Counted from the first letter of the stretch, positions 1 to 8,614 are shown. The stretch: 64,000 bases of DNA from Nesterenkonia aurantiaca (GCF_004364585.1 NZ_SOAN01000006.1:124001-188000), one strand, 5' to 3'. Numbers and translations: made by a program. Notes: a model not told the origin generated them from the sequence alone.

Positions 1-41
1 GCCTGGCCGGCGCCGCGGACCGGCTGGGACTCACCGGCACG

Positions 42-605
42 GTGGATGCGGTCTGCGTGGTGCACCAGCTGATCGACGACCACGCCGGCTCGGTCGGGGT
101 CAGCGGGATCGACAAGCGCCCGGTCTCCGGCCCGGTCCGGGTGCGGCCCCTGGGGCTCCATGGTGACGTGCAGGCCGACCGGAAGCATCACGGCGGGACC
201 GAGAAGGCGGTCTACGCCTACGCCGCCGAGGACGCCCAGTGGTGGGCGGCCGAGCTGGGCCGGGAGCTCCCGGCAGGCAGCTTCGGGGAGAACCTGAGAC
301 TCTCCGGGATCGATCTCGACGGCGCCCACCCCGGAGAGCGCTGGCAGATCGGAGATCAGCTGGTGCTCGAGGCCACGGTTCCGCGGATTCCGTGTGCCAC
401 CTTCGGGCGCTGGCTGGATCAGCCCGGCTGGGTGAAGCGATTCCTCGCGGCGGGCCGGCCCGGCACCTACTTCAAGGTCATCACCCCCGGCAAGGTGCAG
501 GCGGGGGACCGCGCCGCCGTGATCGCCGTCGCGGAGGCCCCCGGTACGAGCATTCGAGAGACCGCGTGGCGATACGGCCCGGAACGGGCTCGGCCGAACG
601 ACTGA
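42..605 (+). CDS. MOSC-domain protein (YiiM-like), start uncertain
   Basis: This is a MOSC (molybdenum cofactor sulfurase C-terminal) domain protein, a family that handles sulfur or molybdopterin-related chemistry; the substrate of this small stand-alone type is not well defined. The conserved cysteine sits in RIPCATF near residue 118, and the upstream motifs GIDKRPV, DRKHHGG and GSFGENL are typical. The GTG at 42 is the first start codon inside the window, but the frame is open back to the window edge and reads plausibly (…LGLTG before it), so the true start may lie before base 1. It is followed by a 388-nt leader region. Its link to the nitrate genes (a Mo enzyme) 9 kb away is only suggestive. 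Confidence 0.8.
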   Translation: MDAVCVVHQLIDDHAGSVGVSGIDKRPVSGPVRVRPLGLHGDVQADRKHHGGTEKAVYAYAAEDAQWWAAELGRELPAGSFGENLRLSGIDLDGAHPGERWQIGDQLVLEATVPRIPCATFGRWLDQPGWVKRFLAAGRPGTYFKVITPGKVQAGDRAAVIAVAEAPGTSIRETAWRYGPERARPND

Positions 606-647
606 AGGTCCAGCTCAGCGTCCCGGGAGTGAGCTTCGTCTCCAAAG

Positions 648-677
648 GCGACAGTCAGGGCCCACCTGGGCTAGACT
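648..677 (+). promoter_or_regulatory. Candidate promoter of the DEAD-box helicase gene
   Basis: GCGACA (648-653) and TAGACT (672-677) are separated by 18 nt and resemble a primary-sigma promoter. If real, transcription would start near 684 and leave a leader of about 310 nt before the start codon at 994. The assignment rests on consensus match only. Confidence 0.4.
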
Positions 678-993
678 GAACAGGCATTCTCCGGATATTC
701 CCGTTTTCTCTTGCTGACTCCGAGCGTGCCTCATCCACATGGGGCCGGAAGCTCGTTGAGGGTTGTGTGTATCCACGGGTCGACTCCGGAGCCGACAAGC
801 CGGCCGAGTCCCTGTGACTGATCCAGTCCCGTCCTAGAACCTTAAGCAACCTGCCCTGCCCATGCAGATGCTGCGTGCAGTGCCCTTCGGCATGCCCAGC
901 CTCTTCGAGCAGCGGTGGTTGATTGCGCAGGTCTTCTGGGACTGGATCTTCAGCGGGTCCTCTCGGTCGCATGACATGTGACGAGGAGTCAAC
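678..993 (+). other. Long 5' leader of the DEAD-box helicase gene
   Basis: This stretch has no credible ORF: the antisense and overlapping frames lack family features. It ends in the ribosome binding site GAGGAG just before ATG 994. Long leaders are known on several bacterial DEAD-box helicase mRNAs, where they serve cold or autoregulatory control. That this one is regulatory is inference. Confidence 0.4.
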
Positions 994-3192
994 ATGACGA
1001 TCCAGGACCACAACTCCGCAGAGCCGAACCCGGCCGAGGCCGAGACCGCCGCTGCAGCCCAGGCCGCAGCCACCACCGAGTCTGGCGCGACGCAGACTCC
1101 GGAGACTGCCACCCCCTCTGAGTCGGCCCCGGCCGAGGCCGAGGCTGCGCCGATCGTGACCGAGGCTCCGGTCACGGTCGCTCCCGCAGCTCCCGCAGAG
1201 CAGGCCCCTGCCGAGGAGGCTCCCGCAGCTCCCGCGGAGCAGGCCCCTGCCGAGGAGGCTCCCGCAGCTCCCGCGGAGCAGGCCCCTGCCGAGGAGGCTC
1301 CCGCAGCTCCCGCAGAGCAGGCCCCGAAGGCCGCTGAGCAGGCGCCCAAGGCCGAGGAGGAGCCGACCGGCCCGAAGTTCTCCGAACTGGGCCTGGACGC
1401 CCGAGTGCTGCAGTCGGTGACCAAGCTCGGCTACGAGACCCCTTCCCCGATCCAGGCACAGACCATCCCGCTGCTGAGCCAGGGTCGCGACGTCGTCGGC
1501 CTCGCCCAGACCGGCACCGGCAAGACCGCGGCCTTCGCGCTGCCGGCGCTGTCCCACATGGCTCGCGCCAACGACGCCGGAGAGCTGGGGAACTCCCCCT
1601 CGACCCTGGTGCTCGCCCCCACCCGTGAGCTGGCCATCCAGGTCGCCGAGGCGTTCGCCACCTACGCCCAGGGCGTTCCAGGCATCACCGTGCTGCCGAT
1701 CTACGGCGGCTCCCCCTACGGCCCGCAGCTCGAGGGCCTGCGTCGCGGCGCCCACGTCGTCGTCGGCACCCCCGGCCGCGTCATCGACCACATGACCCGC
1801 GGATCGCTGAACCTCTCCACGATCAAGCACCTGGTGCTCGATGAGGCCGACGAGATGCTGCGCATGGGCTTCGCCGAGGAGGTGGACCAGATCCTGGCCC
1901 GCACCCCGAAGACCAAGCAGGTCGCCCTGTTCTCCGCCACGATGCCCAAGGCGATCCGCCGGATCTCCGCGGACTACCTCAACGATCCGGTCGAGGTCTC
2001 GGTCAAGTCCAAGACCTCCACCGGCACCAACACCCGCCAGCGCTTCGTGCTGATCAAGCACTCGGCGAAGAACGAGGCGCTGAACCGCATCCTCGAGACC
2101 GAGCCGCACGACGCCGCGATCGTCTTCGTGCGCACCCGCTCGGCCACCGAGGAGGTCTCCAACAAGCTGGCGGCCCGCGGATTCCGCACCGCGGCGATCA
2201 ACGGTGACATCCCGCAGAACCTGCGCGAGAAGACCGTGGAGAACCTCAAGTCCGGACGCATCGACATCCTGGTCGCCACCGACGTCGCCGCCCGCGGACT
2301 CGACGTCGAGCGCATCACCCACGTCTTCAACTACGACATCCCGCTGGACACCGAGTCCTACGTGCACCGCATCGGACGCACCGGCCGTGCGGGCCGCTCC
2401 GGCGACGCCGTGCTGTTCGTGACGCCTCGCGAGAAGCGGATGCTGCGCTCCATCGAGAAGGCCACCCGCCAGCCGGTCGAGCAGATGTCCATGCCGACCA
2501 TCGCGGACGTGAACTCCTCGCGGCTGGATCGCTTCTCGGAGCGGATCACCCAGACCCTGGCCTCGGAGGAGCTCGAGGAGTACCGCGGACTGGTGGCCTC
2601 CTACACCCATGAGCACAACACCCCCGCCGAGGATGTGGCCGCCGCCCTGGTCGCCATGGTCCACGACGGACGCCCGCTGCTGCTCGATGAGAAGCGCGAC
2701 GACGAGCTCGTCCGCGAATCCAAGCGCGAGGTCGGCGAGGACCGCGGCGGAGATCGCCCCGAGCGTCCGCAGCGTGATCGTGGTCCGCGCACCGCGGGTC
2801 CGGGCAACGCGATGTACAAGATCGCGGTCGGCCGTCGCAACGGGGTGAACCCCGGGCACATCGTCGGGGCCATCGCCAATGAAGCCGGGCTCAGCGCCCG
2901 CGAGATCGGCGGCATCGACATCCGGCCCACGCACTCCCTGGTGGAGCTGCCCGAGAAGCTCTCCTCCGAGCAGTGGGCCGCCCTGGCCAAGACTCGCATC
3001 GGTGGCGAGCTGCTGAAGATGGAGCGCGACACCGGTGCTCCCTCCGGCGGCACCGAGTCCCGCGGCGGCTACGGCGAGTCCCGCGGCGGCTACGCCGGCA
3101 AGCGCGAGGGCGGCTCGAGCGATCGAGGCGGCCGCGCAGGCTCCGGCGACAGCCGATTCGGCAACAAGGATCGCAAGCCCCGCTGGAAGTGA
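994..3192 (+). CDS. deaD: DEAD-box ATP-dependent RNA helicase (DeaD/CsdA type)
   Basis: This 732-residue cytoplasmic RNA helicase unwinds structured RNA in ribosome assembly and mRNA decay, especially in the cold. The order is: an Ala/Pro/Glu-rich N-terminal extension (about residues 1-125, with a 13-residue tandem repeat), then the Q motif, motif I AQTGTGKT (171-178), DEAD (283-286), SAT (314-316), HRIGRTGR (from about 458), a DbpA-type RNA-binding domain (about 605-680) and a Gly/Arg-rich tail with RGGYGES repeats. The ATG is preceded by GAGGAG. The gene stands alone, between its long leader and a double hairpin. The acidic N-terminal extension is longer than in the E. coli protein. Confidence 0.93.
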   Translation: MTIQDHNSAEPNPAEAETAAAAQAAATTESGATQTPETATPSESAPAEAEAAPIVTEAPVTVAPAAPAEQAPAEEAPAAPAEQAPAEEAPAAPAEQAPAEEAPAAPAEQAPKAAEQAPKAEEEPTGPKFSELGLDARVLQSVTKLGYETPSPIQAQTIPLLSQGRDVVGLAQTGTGKTAAFALPALSHMARANDAGELGNSPSTLVLAPTRELAIQVAEAFATYAQGVPGITVLPIYGGSPYGPQLEGLRRGAHVVVGTPGRVIDHMTRGSLNLSTIKHLVLDEADEMLRMGFAEEVDQILARTPKTKQVALFSATMPKAIRRISADYLNDPVEVSVKSKTSTGTNTRQRFVLIKHSAKNEALNRILETEPHDAAIVFVRTRSATEEVSNKLAARGFRTAAINGDIPQNLREKTVENLKSGRIDILVATDVAARGLDVERITHVFNYDIPLDTESYVHRIGRTGRAGRSGDAVLFVTPREKRMLRSIEKATRQPVEQMSMPTIADVNSSRLDRFSERITQTLASEELEEYRGLVASYTHEHNTPAEDVAAALVAMVHDGRPLLLDEKRDDELVRESKREVGEDRGGDRPERPQRDRGPRTAGPGNAMYKIAVGRRNGVNPGHIVGAIANEAGLSAREIGGIDIRPTHSLVELPEKLSSEQWAALAKTRIGGELLKMERDTGAPSGGTESRGGYGESRGGYAGKREGGSSDRGGRAGSGDSRFGNKDRKPRWK
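1180..1325 (+). repeat. 39-bp in-frame tandem repeat in the helicase N-terminus
   Basis: There are three full copies and a partial fourth copy of a 39-bp unit (1180, 1219, 1258, 1297) encoding APAAPAEQAPAEE. The copies are almost identical at the DNA level, including codon choice. This suggests recent slippage-type expansion and probable length variation between strains. Confidence 0.9.
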
Positions 3193-3197
3193 TTCGT

Positions 3198-3256
3198 CCC
3201 CCGAAAGGGGGTCCGGTCTCCGCCGCCAACGGTCTCGATCCGAGGCGGCGGAGACC
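3198..3256 (+). terminator. Two consecutive hairpins after the helicase gene
   Basis: The first hairpin is CCCCC-GAAA-GGGGG (3198-3211). The second is a 13-bp perfect stem, 3215-3227 with 3244-3256, around a 16-nt loop. There is no U tract, as is common in high-GC actinobacteria. They lie immediately downstream of the helicase stop codon. Confidence 0.6.
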
Positions 3257-3292
3257 TCCGGTCAGGGAGAGGCAGCTCACGCTGACCGGTTT

Positions 3293-3320
3293 TTGAACGG
3301 CGCTGGACTGATGGTAGAGT
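3293..3320 (+). promoter_or_regulatory. Promoter of the tRNA-Thr gene
   Basis: TTGAAC (3293-3298) and TAGAGT (3315-3320) are spaced by 16 nt. The expected start site falls a few bases before the mature tRNA 5' end at 3332. Confidence 0.6.
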
Positions 3321-3331
3321 TCAGTGCTGTT

Positions 3332-3403
3332 GCCCCAATAGCTCAGTGGTAGAGCGCAGTCTTGGTAAGACTGAGGTCGCGGGATCGATTCCCGCTTGGG
3401 GCT
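3332..3403 (+). tRNA. tRNA-Thr (anticodon GGT)
   Basis: The cloverleaf is complete. The acceptor arms are GCCCCAA and TTGGGGC with discriminator T. The D-arm is GCTC-AGTGGTA-GAGC. The anticodon stem is CAGTC/GACTG with loop TTGGTAA. The T-arm contains GATCGATTC. CCA is not encoded. Confidence 0.96.
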
Positions 3404-3501
3404 CTGATTGAGAGCCCGCGCAGCGCAGCAAAATGCGCGGCGCGGGTGTTTCTCATTCACACCGATCTTCCTCCCGCGCAGCGGGGTGGAGAACCGGGGA
3501 T

Positions 3502-3575
3502 GGCGGTGTAGCTCAGCTGGTTAGAGCGCACGACTCATAATCGTGAGGTCGGGGGATCGAGCCCCCCCACCGCTA
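3502..3575 (+). tRNA. tRNA-Met (anticodon CAT), elongator type
   Basis: The acceptor stem is GGCGGTG/CACCGCT with a G-U closing pair, as in actinobacterial elongator tRNA-Met. The anticodon stem is CACGA/TCGTG with loop CTCATAA, and the discriminator is A. It lacks the C1-A72 mismatch of initiator tRNA. A lysidine-modified tRNA-Ile2 also has CAT, but the overall sequence fits elongator Met better. Confidence 0.9.
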
Positions 3576-3597
3576 CCGAGAACGCCGCACAGGCGAG

Positions 3598-3649
3598 AGA
3601 AACACTTCGGGCCCCCACGCTTCACAGCGTGGGGGCCCGAAGTGTTTCT
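3598..3649. terminator. Perfect 23-bp hairpin between convergent units
   Basis: The left arm 3598-3620 and right arm 3627-3649 are perfectly complementary around the loop TTCACA. It lies just after tRNA-Met and before the stop of the minus-strand helicase gene, so it probably ends transcription from both sides. Confidence 0.85.
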
Positions 3650-3664
3650 GGCAGCGGGTCCGGT

Positions 3665-3705
3665 CCGAGGCCTCCGCCCGCTTCTGGCGCGGGCGGAGGC
3701 CTCGG
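3665..3705 (-). terminator. Second hairpin at the end of the SNF2 helicase gene
   Basis: A 16-bp perfect stem, 3665-3680 with 3690-3705, encloses a 9-nt loop a few bases downstream of the minus-strand stop codon. Confidence 0.75.
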
Positions 3706-3708
3706 GCC

Positions 3709-5835
3709 TCAGTCCTCCTGGCCGCCGGCCCGCTCGCCCAACGCATCTTCGAGGAGCGTGACGAGCGCCTCGAGCTGCACGTCTGCGGAGTCAGGGATCT
3801 CCTGGTCGTCCCCGTCGAGCGCCCGGGCGGCCAGCCCCGCCTTGGCGTCGATGAGTTCGGCGATCCTCGTGTCGAGGGTCTGCGCGGCGATGATCCGCCA
3901 TGCGGTCACCGGCTCCTCCTGCCCGATGCGGTGGATCCGGTCGATGGCCTGGGTCTGCTCGGCATCGGTCCAGGACAGTTCCGCGAGCACCATGTTCGAG
4001 GCGACCTGCAGGTTGAGGCCGACGCCGGCGGCCGTCAAGGAGCACACCGCCACGGCGACCTCCGGGTCATTGGTGAATGCGTCGATGTGCTTCTGCCGCG
4101 CCGATGCGCTCTGGTCGCCGCGGATCGAGGCGTACCGGATGCCCCGCTTGGCGAAGGTCGCCTCGGCGGTGTCCATCACATCGATGTGTTTGGCGAAGAA
4201 GACGACCTTGCCGGCGCTGCGGGCGAGCTGCGCGGCGTAGTCGGCCGCGAGGCCTGCCTTCGCCTGCCCGATGCGCCGCGTCATGGTGAACACGTTCTCG
4301 CTCGACTTCTTCGTGGACTTGCTGGCACGCTCCTGTGCGGCGACCTGGCGCACCAGGACGTGGTCGATGCCCTCGCCGGCGGGCCGCGCCGCCAGCGCCC
4401 GGTCATAGCGCGTGAGGAGGCGACGCGCGAGGCTCTGCTCGGCGGCCCGGATGGAGCGCCCGGCCTCATCGTCGATCTCGACCGGGACGTCGGCCACGCG
4501 GCGTGCGGGCAGGTCGGCGGCCACGTCCACCTTGCGCCGCCGCACGATGCCGCGGTCGATGACGGCCGCACGGGCAGCGGGGGAGAAGCCGCGGTCAGCC
4601 GGGGTCAGACCGATCTTCTCCAGCGCGCCCATCAGCTCACCGATCGGCTTGGTCTCGTCGACCCAGCCGAGGAACTGCCAGATCGCCCGGAAGTCCTCGA
4701 TGTCGTTGATCAGCGGCGTGCCGGTGAGGGCGATCAGCAGCGGGTCGGCGATCCGGGTACGGATGCGCTCGGAGAGGTGAAGCACGTTCTGCGACCGCTG
4801 CGATTTCCGGTTCTTGATGTAGTGCGCCTCATCGACCACCATCCCGCGCAGCCCCAGGTCCTGCAGCCAGCCCGCGTGCCGATCCAGCACCTCGTAGTTG
4901 ACGATGATGATGTCGGCGAAGCCGTCGATCCGCTCGCCGTCGCCGTGGACCACGGTCGCGGGGTGGTTGGGCGTCCACAGTTCGGCCTCGCGCGCCCAGT
5001 TCATCTTCACGACGTTGGGCACCACGACCAGCAGCGGGTAGGCGTTGGCCGCCTCGGCGGCGAGCAGCGCCTGTGCCGTCTTGCCCAGGCCGGGTTCGTC
5101 GGCGAGCAGGAACGTCCGGTGCCCTCCCGCTGCGGCGGCGACCAGCCTCCCCTGGTGGGGCATGAGATCCAGCGCCCGGGTCGCCCGAGTGGTGGCCGGT
5201 TCCGGCAGGTCCATGCAGGCCAGCGAGCCGCCGTCGGCGAAGGATTTCATCAGCGGCTCGATGAGCTCCCAGCCCACGAGGCGACGGGGCTGCGCGGTGC
5301 GCTTGGCGACCGCGGAGTAGTCGGGCTCCAGGAAGGGATTCGCCAGCTGGCGGGACTCCACCGACACGGGCACCACGCGGCGCTGCAGGTCCGGCTTGGG
5401 CGCGGCCGGCTCAGGTTTTGCAGCAGGCTCCTCCGGCGCCTCGCGGCCAGCGGACTCGAGGAGCTCGCGGCGCAGCGAGCGTGCACGGTCGGAGAGGACC
5501 GCGTCCTCGGCGAGCAGCCCCAGCAGGGAGGTGTCGCGGGCGGCCGTCGTCGCCAGGATGGTGGCGATGCCGTCGAGGCGCTTCAGGTCTTCGGCCCCCC
5601 GGGATCCCGTCTTGGCCTCCACCGCCTTGAGCCGGGTGCGCTCCTCGCGGGTGAGAAGCGCCGCGACCTGGAACTTGGTCCGGGTCGAGGGCAGGTCGGT
5701 GCCACGCTGGACCGCGGATTCGACCTCGCGGACGAGCTTGGCGAGCAGCGCGATGATGCCGCCGTCGTCGTGCCGGCGGGGTCGCCGGCGGGTGCGCGTG
5801 CGTGCGCCGTTCTGACGCTGGGCTCCTCGAGCCAC
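3709..5835 (-). CDS. SNF2-family DEAD/DEAH-box helicase (stand-alone)
   Basis: This is a SWI2/SNF2-type DNA-dependent ATPase of about 708 residues. After an N-terminal region of about 200 residues with no recognised domain come motif I (DEPGLGKT, near residue 245), the DEAH Walker B box (VVDEAHYIKNRKSQ), the TGTP motif III and a helicase C-terminal lobe with VGLNLQ and DRIHRIGQ. The RIGQ form is typical of SNF2 proteins. The GTG at 5835 is preferred because GAGGAGG lies 5 nt upstream; an ATG at 5862 would add nine residues but lacks such a site. No restriction or phage-defence partner is adjacent. Its role (repair, RNA-polymerase recycling or other) cannot be read from the sequence. Confidence 0.85.
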   Translation of the reverse strand: MARGAQRQNGARTRTRRRPRRHDDGGIIALLAKLVREVESAVQRGTDLPSTRTKFQVAALLTREERTRLKAVEAKTGSRGAEDLKRLDGIATILATTAARDTSLLGLLAEDAVLSDRARSLRRELLESAGREAPEEPAAKPEPAAPKPDLQRRVVPVSVESRQLANPFLEPDYSAVAKRTAQPRRLVGWELIEPLMKSFADGGSLACMDLPEPATTRATRALDLMPHQGRLVAAAAGGHRTFLLADEPGLGKTAQALLAAEAANAYPLLVVVPNVVKMNWAREAELWTPNHPATVVHGDGERIDGFADIIIVNYEVLDRHAGWLQDLGLRGMVVDEAHYIKNRKSQRSQNVLHLSERIRTRIADPLLIALTGTPLINDIEDFRAIWQFLGWVDETKPIGELMGALEKIGLTPADRGFSPAARAAVIDRGIVRRRKVDVAADLPARRVADVPVEIDDEAGRSIRAAEQSLARRLLTRYDRALAARPAGEGIDHVLVRQVAAQERASKSTKKSSENVFTMTRRIGQAKAGLAADYAAQLARSAGKVVFFAKHIDVMDTAEATFAKRGIRYASIRGDQSASARQKHIDAFTNDPEVAVAVCSLTAAGVGLNLQVASNMVLAELSWTDAEQTQAIDRIHRIGQEEPVTAWRIIAAQTLDTRIAELIDAKAGLAARALDGDDQEIPDSADVQLEALVTLLEDALGERAGGQED

Positions 5836-6166
5836 GGAGTCCTCCTCGGAGCGATGGATCATTCATAGCGGCGGGACGGTGCCCGCACTGCACCCGCGGC
5901 GGGGCGAGGGACGTCCGAGCAGTCTCGGCAGAGACGTCCCGGCGCACATGCTGGTCCAGCGGATCCGCAAAGAGATCGACGCGTCGGACGTACCCAGCCG
6001 GGAGGGCCCCGCCAGCGTACCGCGTGCTGGGCGAATCTCAGCCCTCGGGCGGGCGTTCATGACGCTGACCACACCCGAACAGGTCCATCGTCTCGTGGAC
6101 ATCATGGTCAGGCCGAAGGGTCAGTCGGGCGGAGCGTGCTCACGAGTGGAGCGTAGGGCAAGCGCT
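5836..6166. other. Gap without a supported gene
   Basis: Several frames are open here by virtue of high GC, but none shows family motifs or a good ribosome binding site. One plus-strand frame near 5950-6130 reads with fairly normal composition and could be a gene remnant, though I cannot assign it. No strong hairpin was seen. It must contain the minus-strand promoter of the SNF2 helicase. Confidence 0.4.
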
Positions 6167-7732
6167 TCAGCCCTCTGTGTCAGTCTCAGCCAGGACCTGT
6201 CGAAGAAGCGCAGCGTAGTCCTCTGGCCGCTCGAAGGACGCCCGGTGGCTCGAGGCGGGGAACTCCACCCATGTCTTCTCGGGAGCCTCCAGCTGGTCGA
6301 ACCATTCTCGTGCCGGTCCGACCCGGCCGCGCGCCTCATGTTCGCCCATGACCACGTAGATCGGGACCTCAAGCCGGGGTGCCTCCTGGCGCAGATCCAG
6401 GTCCTGCAGCTGCGGGTACAGCAGTGAGTAGGTGTCCAGCAGGCCGCGGATCGCGTTCACCCGGTCCATGAAGGTGTTCTCCGGCACCCAGATGGTCGCG
6501 GTCATCTCGGTGGAGCCGTCGAACTCCGGGTAGGCGTAGATGGCTCGCTCGGTGCCGACGATCGCTGTGTAGTCGAGCATGTCCGAGTACGGCGGAGGGC
6601 CCTGCGCCTCCAGCTGCGACTGAAGCTCCTGGTCCCCTGTCACACCCGCCCACTCCAGGCTCTCGTCGTAGAAGATCTGGTCGGTCTCGCGGATGTCGAC
6701 CATCTGCCCGGTCCCGACGAAGGCCCGATAGCGCTCCGGATGCTGCTGCACCGCCAGCACCCCCGGGAGTGTGCCCCAGGACTGGCCGGTGAGCACGATG
6801 CGGTCCTGGTTGAACCGATCGCGCAGGTATTCGGTCACCTCGAGCGTGTCCTGCGTGACCCGCTGCAGCGTCATGTCCTGGACCGGATCGATAGCGGAGT
6901 AGGACTTTCCGGTGCCCGGCTGGTCCCAGGTGGCCACCAGGAAGTCCTCTTCCAGGGACGGATCCAGCCGCATCGCCCCCAGGTCGGTGCCTCCCGGCCC
7001 GCCGGCAAGGTGTAACAGGAGTGGGTTCTCAGCGCTTGCCCCGCGGATCATCAAGGTCTGCTCCGACCCACCTACCGAAATGGTGACCAGCTCCGCGATG
7101 CTCCCCGCGGCTGGGTCGCCGTCGGTGTCGAGGATCGGCGCCGTCGAGGCGGGGCGGGCGATGAGCGCGGCAAGTGCCAAGACCGCCACGCCCACCAGCA
7201 GCACCCCGGCCCAGCCCCATTTCGTCATCCGGGCGGCACTCTCGGAGCGGCGGCGCGCTGCGACCTCGACACCGAGACGGCAGCCCAGGACCATGGGCAC
7301 CAGGACCAGCAGTCCGTGGACGCCGCGCCCGGACACGAAGCCGAGCGCGCCGATGATGGAGTCCAGGCGGATCTCCTCGACGGTGGCCCCGGTGGTGCCG
7401 AGCCGGGCGAGCTCGAACACGATCAGGAAGGTCACGGGGGTCACCAGCATGCTCCACCGGCTGCGCAGCAGGGCTCCGGCGAGCATGCCGACCCCGAGAG
7501 CGCCGAGCATCGACCACAGCACCTGCGCGGCGCTCAACGGGCCGCGGGGAGTGGCCCAGGCAGCCAACAGCCCGGCTGCGGCCACCAGAAGCACGGCGAA
7601 GAACACCGACCGAACGGTGAGGGGCCGGTCGTCCCGAGCACCATGAGCTGGTGGTGCGAGCCGGTCTGCGGCTGCGCTGTCGCGGGGCGCAGGCTGAAGG
7701 CCCGGCCCTTCCCCGGCGCGCATGTCACCCAT
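6167..7732 (-). CDS. Membrane-anchored alpha/beta hydrolase (prolyl-aminopeptidase-like)
   Basis: This 521-residue protein has two parts. About five membrane segments lie in residues 36-193. A C-terminal alpha/beta-hydrolase domain (about 205-515) carries the oxyanion-hole motif HLAGGPGG, the DQPGTGKS block typical of proline iminopeptidases, the nucleophile elbow GQSWG (Ser near 316) and a late His in SSHRASF. The usual late acid is replaced by a GEHE region, so the triad acid is uncertain. The topology predicts a hydrolase domain tethered to the membrane, most likely outside the cell. The gene is monocistronic. The substrate is unknown; peptidase or esterase activity are both possible. Confidence 0.75.
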   Translation of the reverse strand: MGDMRAGEGPGLQPAPRDSAAADRLAPPAHGARDDRPLTVRSVFFAVLLVAAAGLLAAWATPRGPLSAAQVLWSMLGALGVGMLAGALLRSRWSMLVTPVTFLIVFELARLGTTGATVEEIRLDSIIGALGFVSGRGVHGLLVLVPMVLGCRLGVEVAARRRSESAARMTKWGWAGVLLVGVAVLALAALIARPASTAPILDTDGDPAAGSIAELVTISVGGSEQTLMIRGASAENPLLLHLAGGPGGTDLGAMRLDPSLEEDFLVATWDQPGTGKSYSAIDPVQDMTLQRVTQDTLEVTEYLRDRFNQDRIVLTGQSWGTLPGVLAVQQHPERYRAFVGTGQMVDIRETDQIFYDESLEWAGVTGDQELQSQLEAQGPPPYSDMLDYTAIVGTERAIYAYPEFDGSTEMTATIWVPENTFMDRVNAIRGLLDTYSLLYPQLQDLDLRQEAPRLEVPIYVVMGEHEARGRVGPAREWFDQLEAPEKTWVEFPASSHRASFERPEDYAALLRQVLAETDTEG

Positions 7733-7842
7733 GGCAGACCCTCATCTCTGCACCACGAGTCCGGAACGACCTCGCCAGTACACGATCACCGTACGACCGT
7801 GCAGAGGCCACCACCAGTGACCAATGGCCCTGTCCGGCGGTG

Positions 7843-8604
7843 TCAGCGCACAGCCGGCGAGGCTGGTGACAGCGCGCTCAGCCCTGCGGCGAACCGGTCC
7901 AGGATGATCTCCACCAGCTCCTCCGGCGCCTGGGTCGAACCCTGCGGCAGCAGGGAGCTGGTGACCAGATCGGCGCCTGCGCGCTGCAGGAGGTTCTGGA
8001 AATACCCCGGGGCCAGCAGATAGCTGATCAGCACGACCCGTCCCTGCGTGGTCTCCCGGGCCTGCGCCACCGCGGTCTTCACCGAGGGCTGCGCGAAGGA
8101 GAGGTAGGCGTCCTGGACCGGGTGGCCCAGTCTCGTCTGGAGCCGAGCCGCCATGTCCTGGCAGTCCCGCACGGCCGAGCTGTCCGAGGAGCCGGCGGCG
8201 GCGAAGATCAAAGTGTCTCGAACGGGGTCCACCCCGGATTCCTGCATCCGACGCAGCTGCAGATCCACCAGCCGGTCATCGGGGCCCAGCGCGCCGCCGA
8301 CGGTCACCGGACGGTCCAGGTCGGCGGTGTCCTCCCTGAGGTCCACATTGACGTGGAACCCGGCGGAGAGCAGCAGCGGCACGACGACGGCGGCCAGCTC
8401 CTCGGGCAGTGCCGCCAGGCTGGTGGGGACGTCGGGCTGCTGCACATCGACGTGTCCGAGCCTGACCAGATCCTCCTGCCCTCGCGCGGCGGCGACCTCG
8501 CGGACCCGGTCCGCGAGCTGCGCGACCAGGCGCTGACCCTCGGGGTTGGACGTGCCGTGGGAGATCGCCAACAGCGCGGCCGTTGTTGGTGCGGCGTGGG
8601 TCAT
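7843..8604 (-). CDS. Sirohydrochlorin chelatase (CbiX/SirB family)
   Basis: This roughly 253-residue two-lobed chelatase inserts Fe2+ into sirohydrochlorin to make siroheme (or Co2+ in cobalamin synthesis). The N-lobe carries the metal-binding SHGT motif and a second conserved His in PLLLSAGFHVNVD. The C-lobe carries the degenerate AAGSSD counterpart. The ATG at 8604 has GAGGTG at a proper distance and is preferred over an in-frame GTG at 8613. It lies immediately after nirD on the same strand, so its product most likely feeds siroheme to NirB. The precorrin-2 dehydrogenase needed between CobA and this enzyme is not in the window. Confidence 0.88.
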   Translation of the reverse strand: MTHAAPTTAALLAISHGTSNPEGQRLVAQLADRVREVAAARGQEDLVRLGHVDVQQPDVPTSLAALPEELAAVVVPLLLSAGFHVNVDLREDTADLDRPVTVGGALGPDDRLVDLQLRRMQESGVDPVRDTLIFAAAGSSDSSAVRDCQDMAARLQTRLGHPVQDAYLSFAQPSVKTAVAQARETTQGRVVLISYLLAPGYFQNLLQRAGADLVTSSLLPQGSTQAPEELVEIILDRFAAGLSALSPASPAVR

Positions 8605-8614
8605 CCAGGACACC

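Noticed and set aside
655-2934. 759-codon minus-strand open frame opposite the DEAD-box helicase
   Set aside because: It is antisense to a gene with intact helicase motifs. Its translation is low-complexity Leu/Gly/Arg/Asp typical of GC-rich shadow frames.
3931-5868. 645-codon plus-strand open frame opposite the SNF2 helicase
   Set aside because: The minus strand carries all the SNF2 motifs. The plus frame has no family features and arises from high GC.
5863-6166. Possible small gene or mobile-element remnant between the SNF2 helicase and the hydrolase
   Set aside because: Frames are open but without motifs, inverted ends or target duplications. The SNF2 gene also has no restriction or defence partner, so a defence island is not supported.
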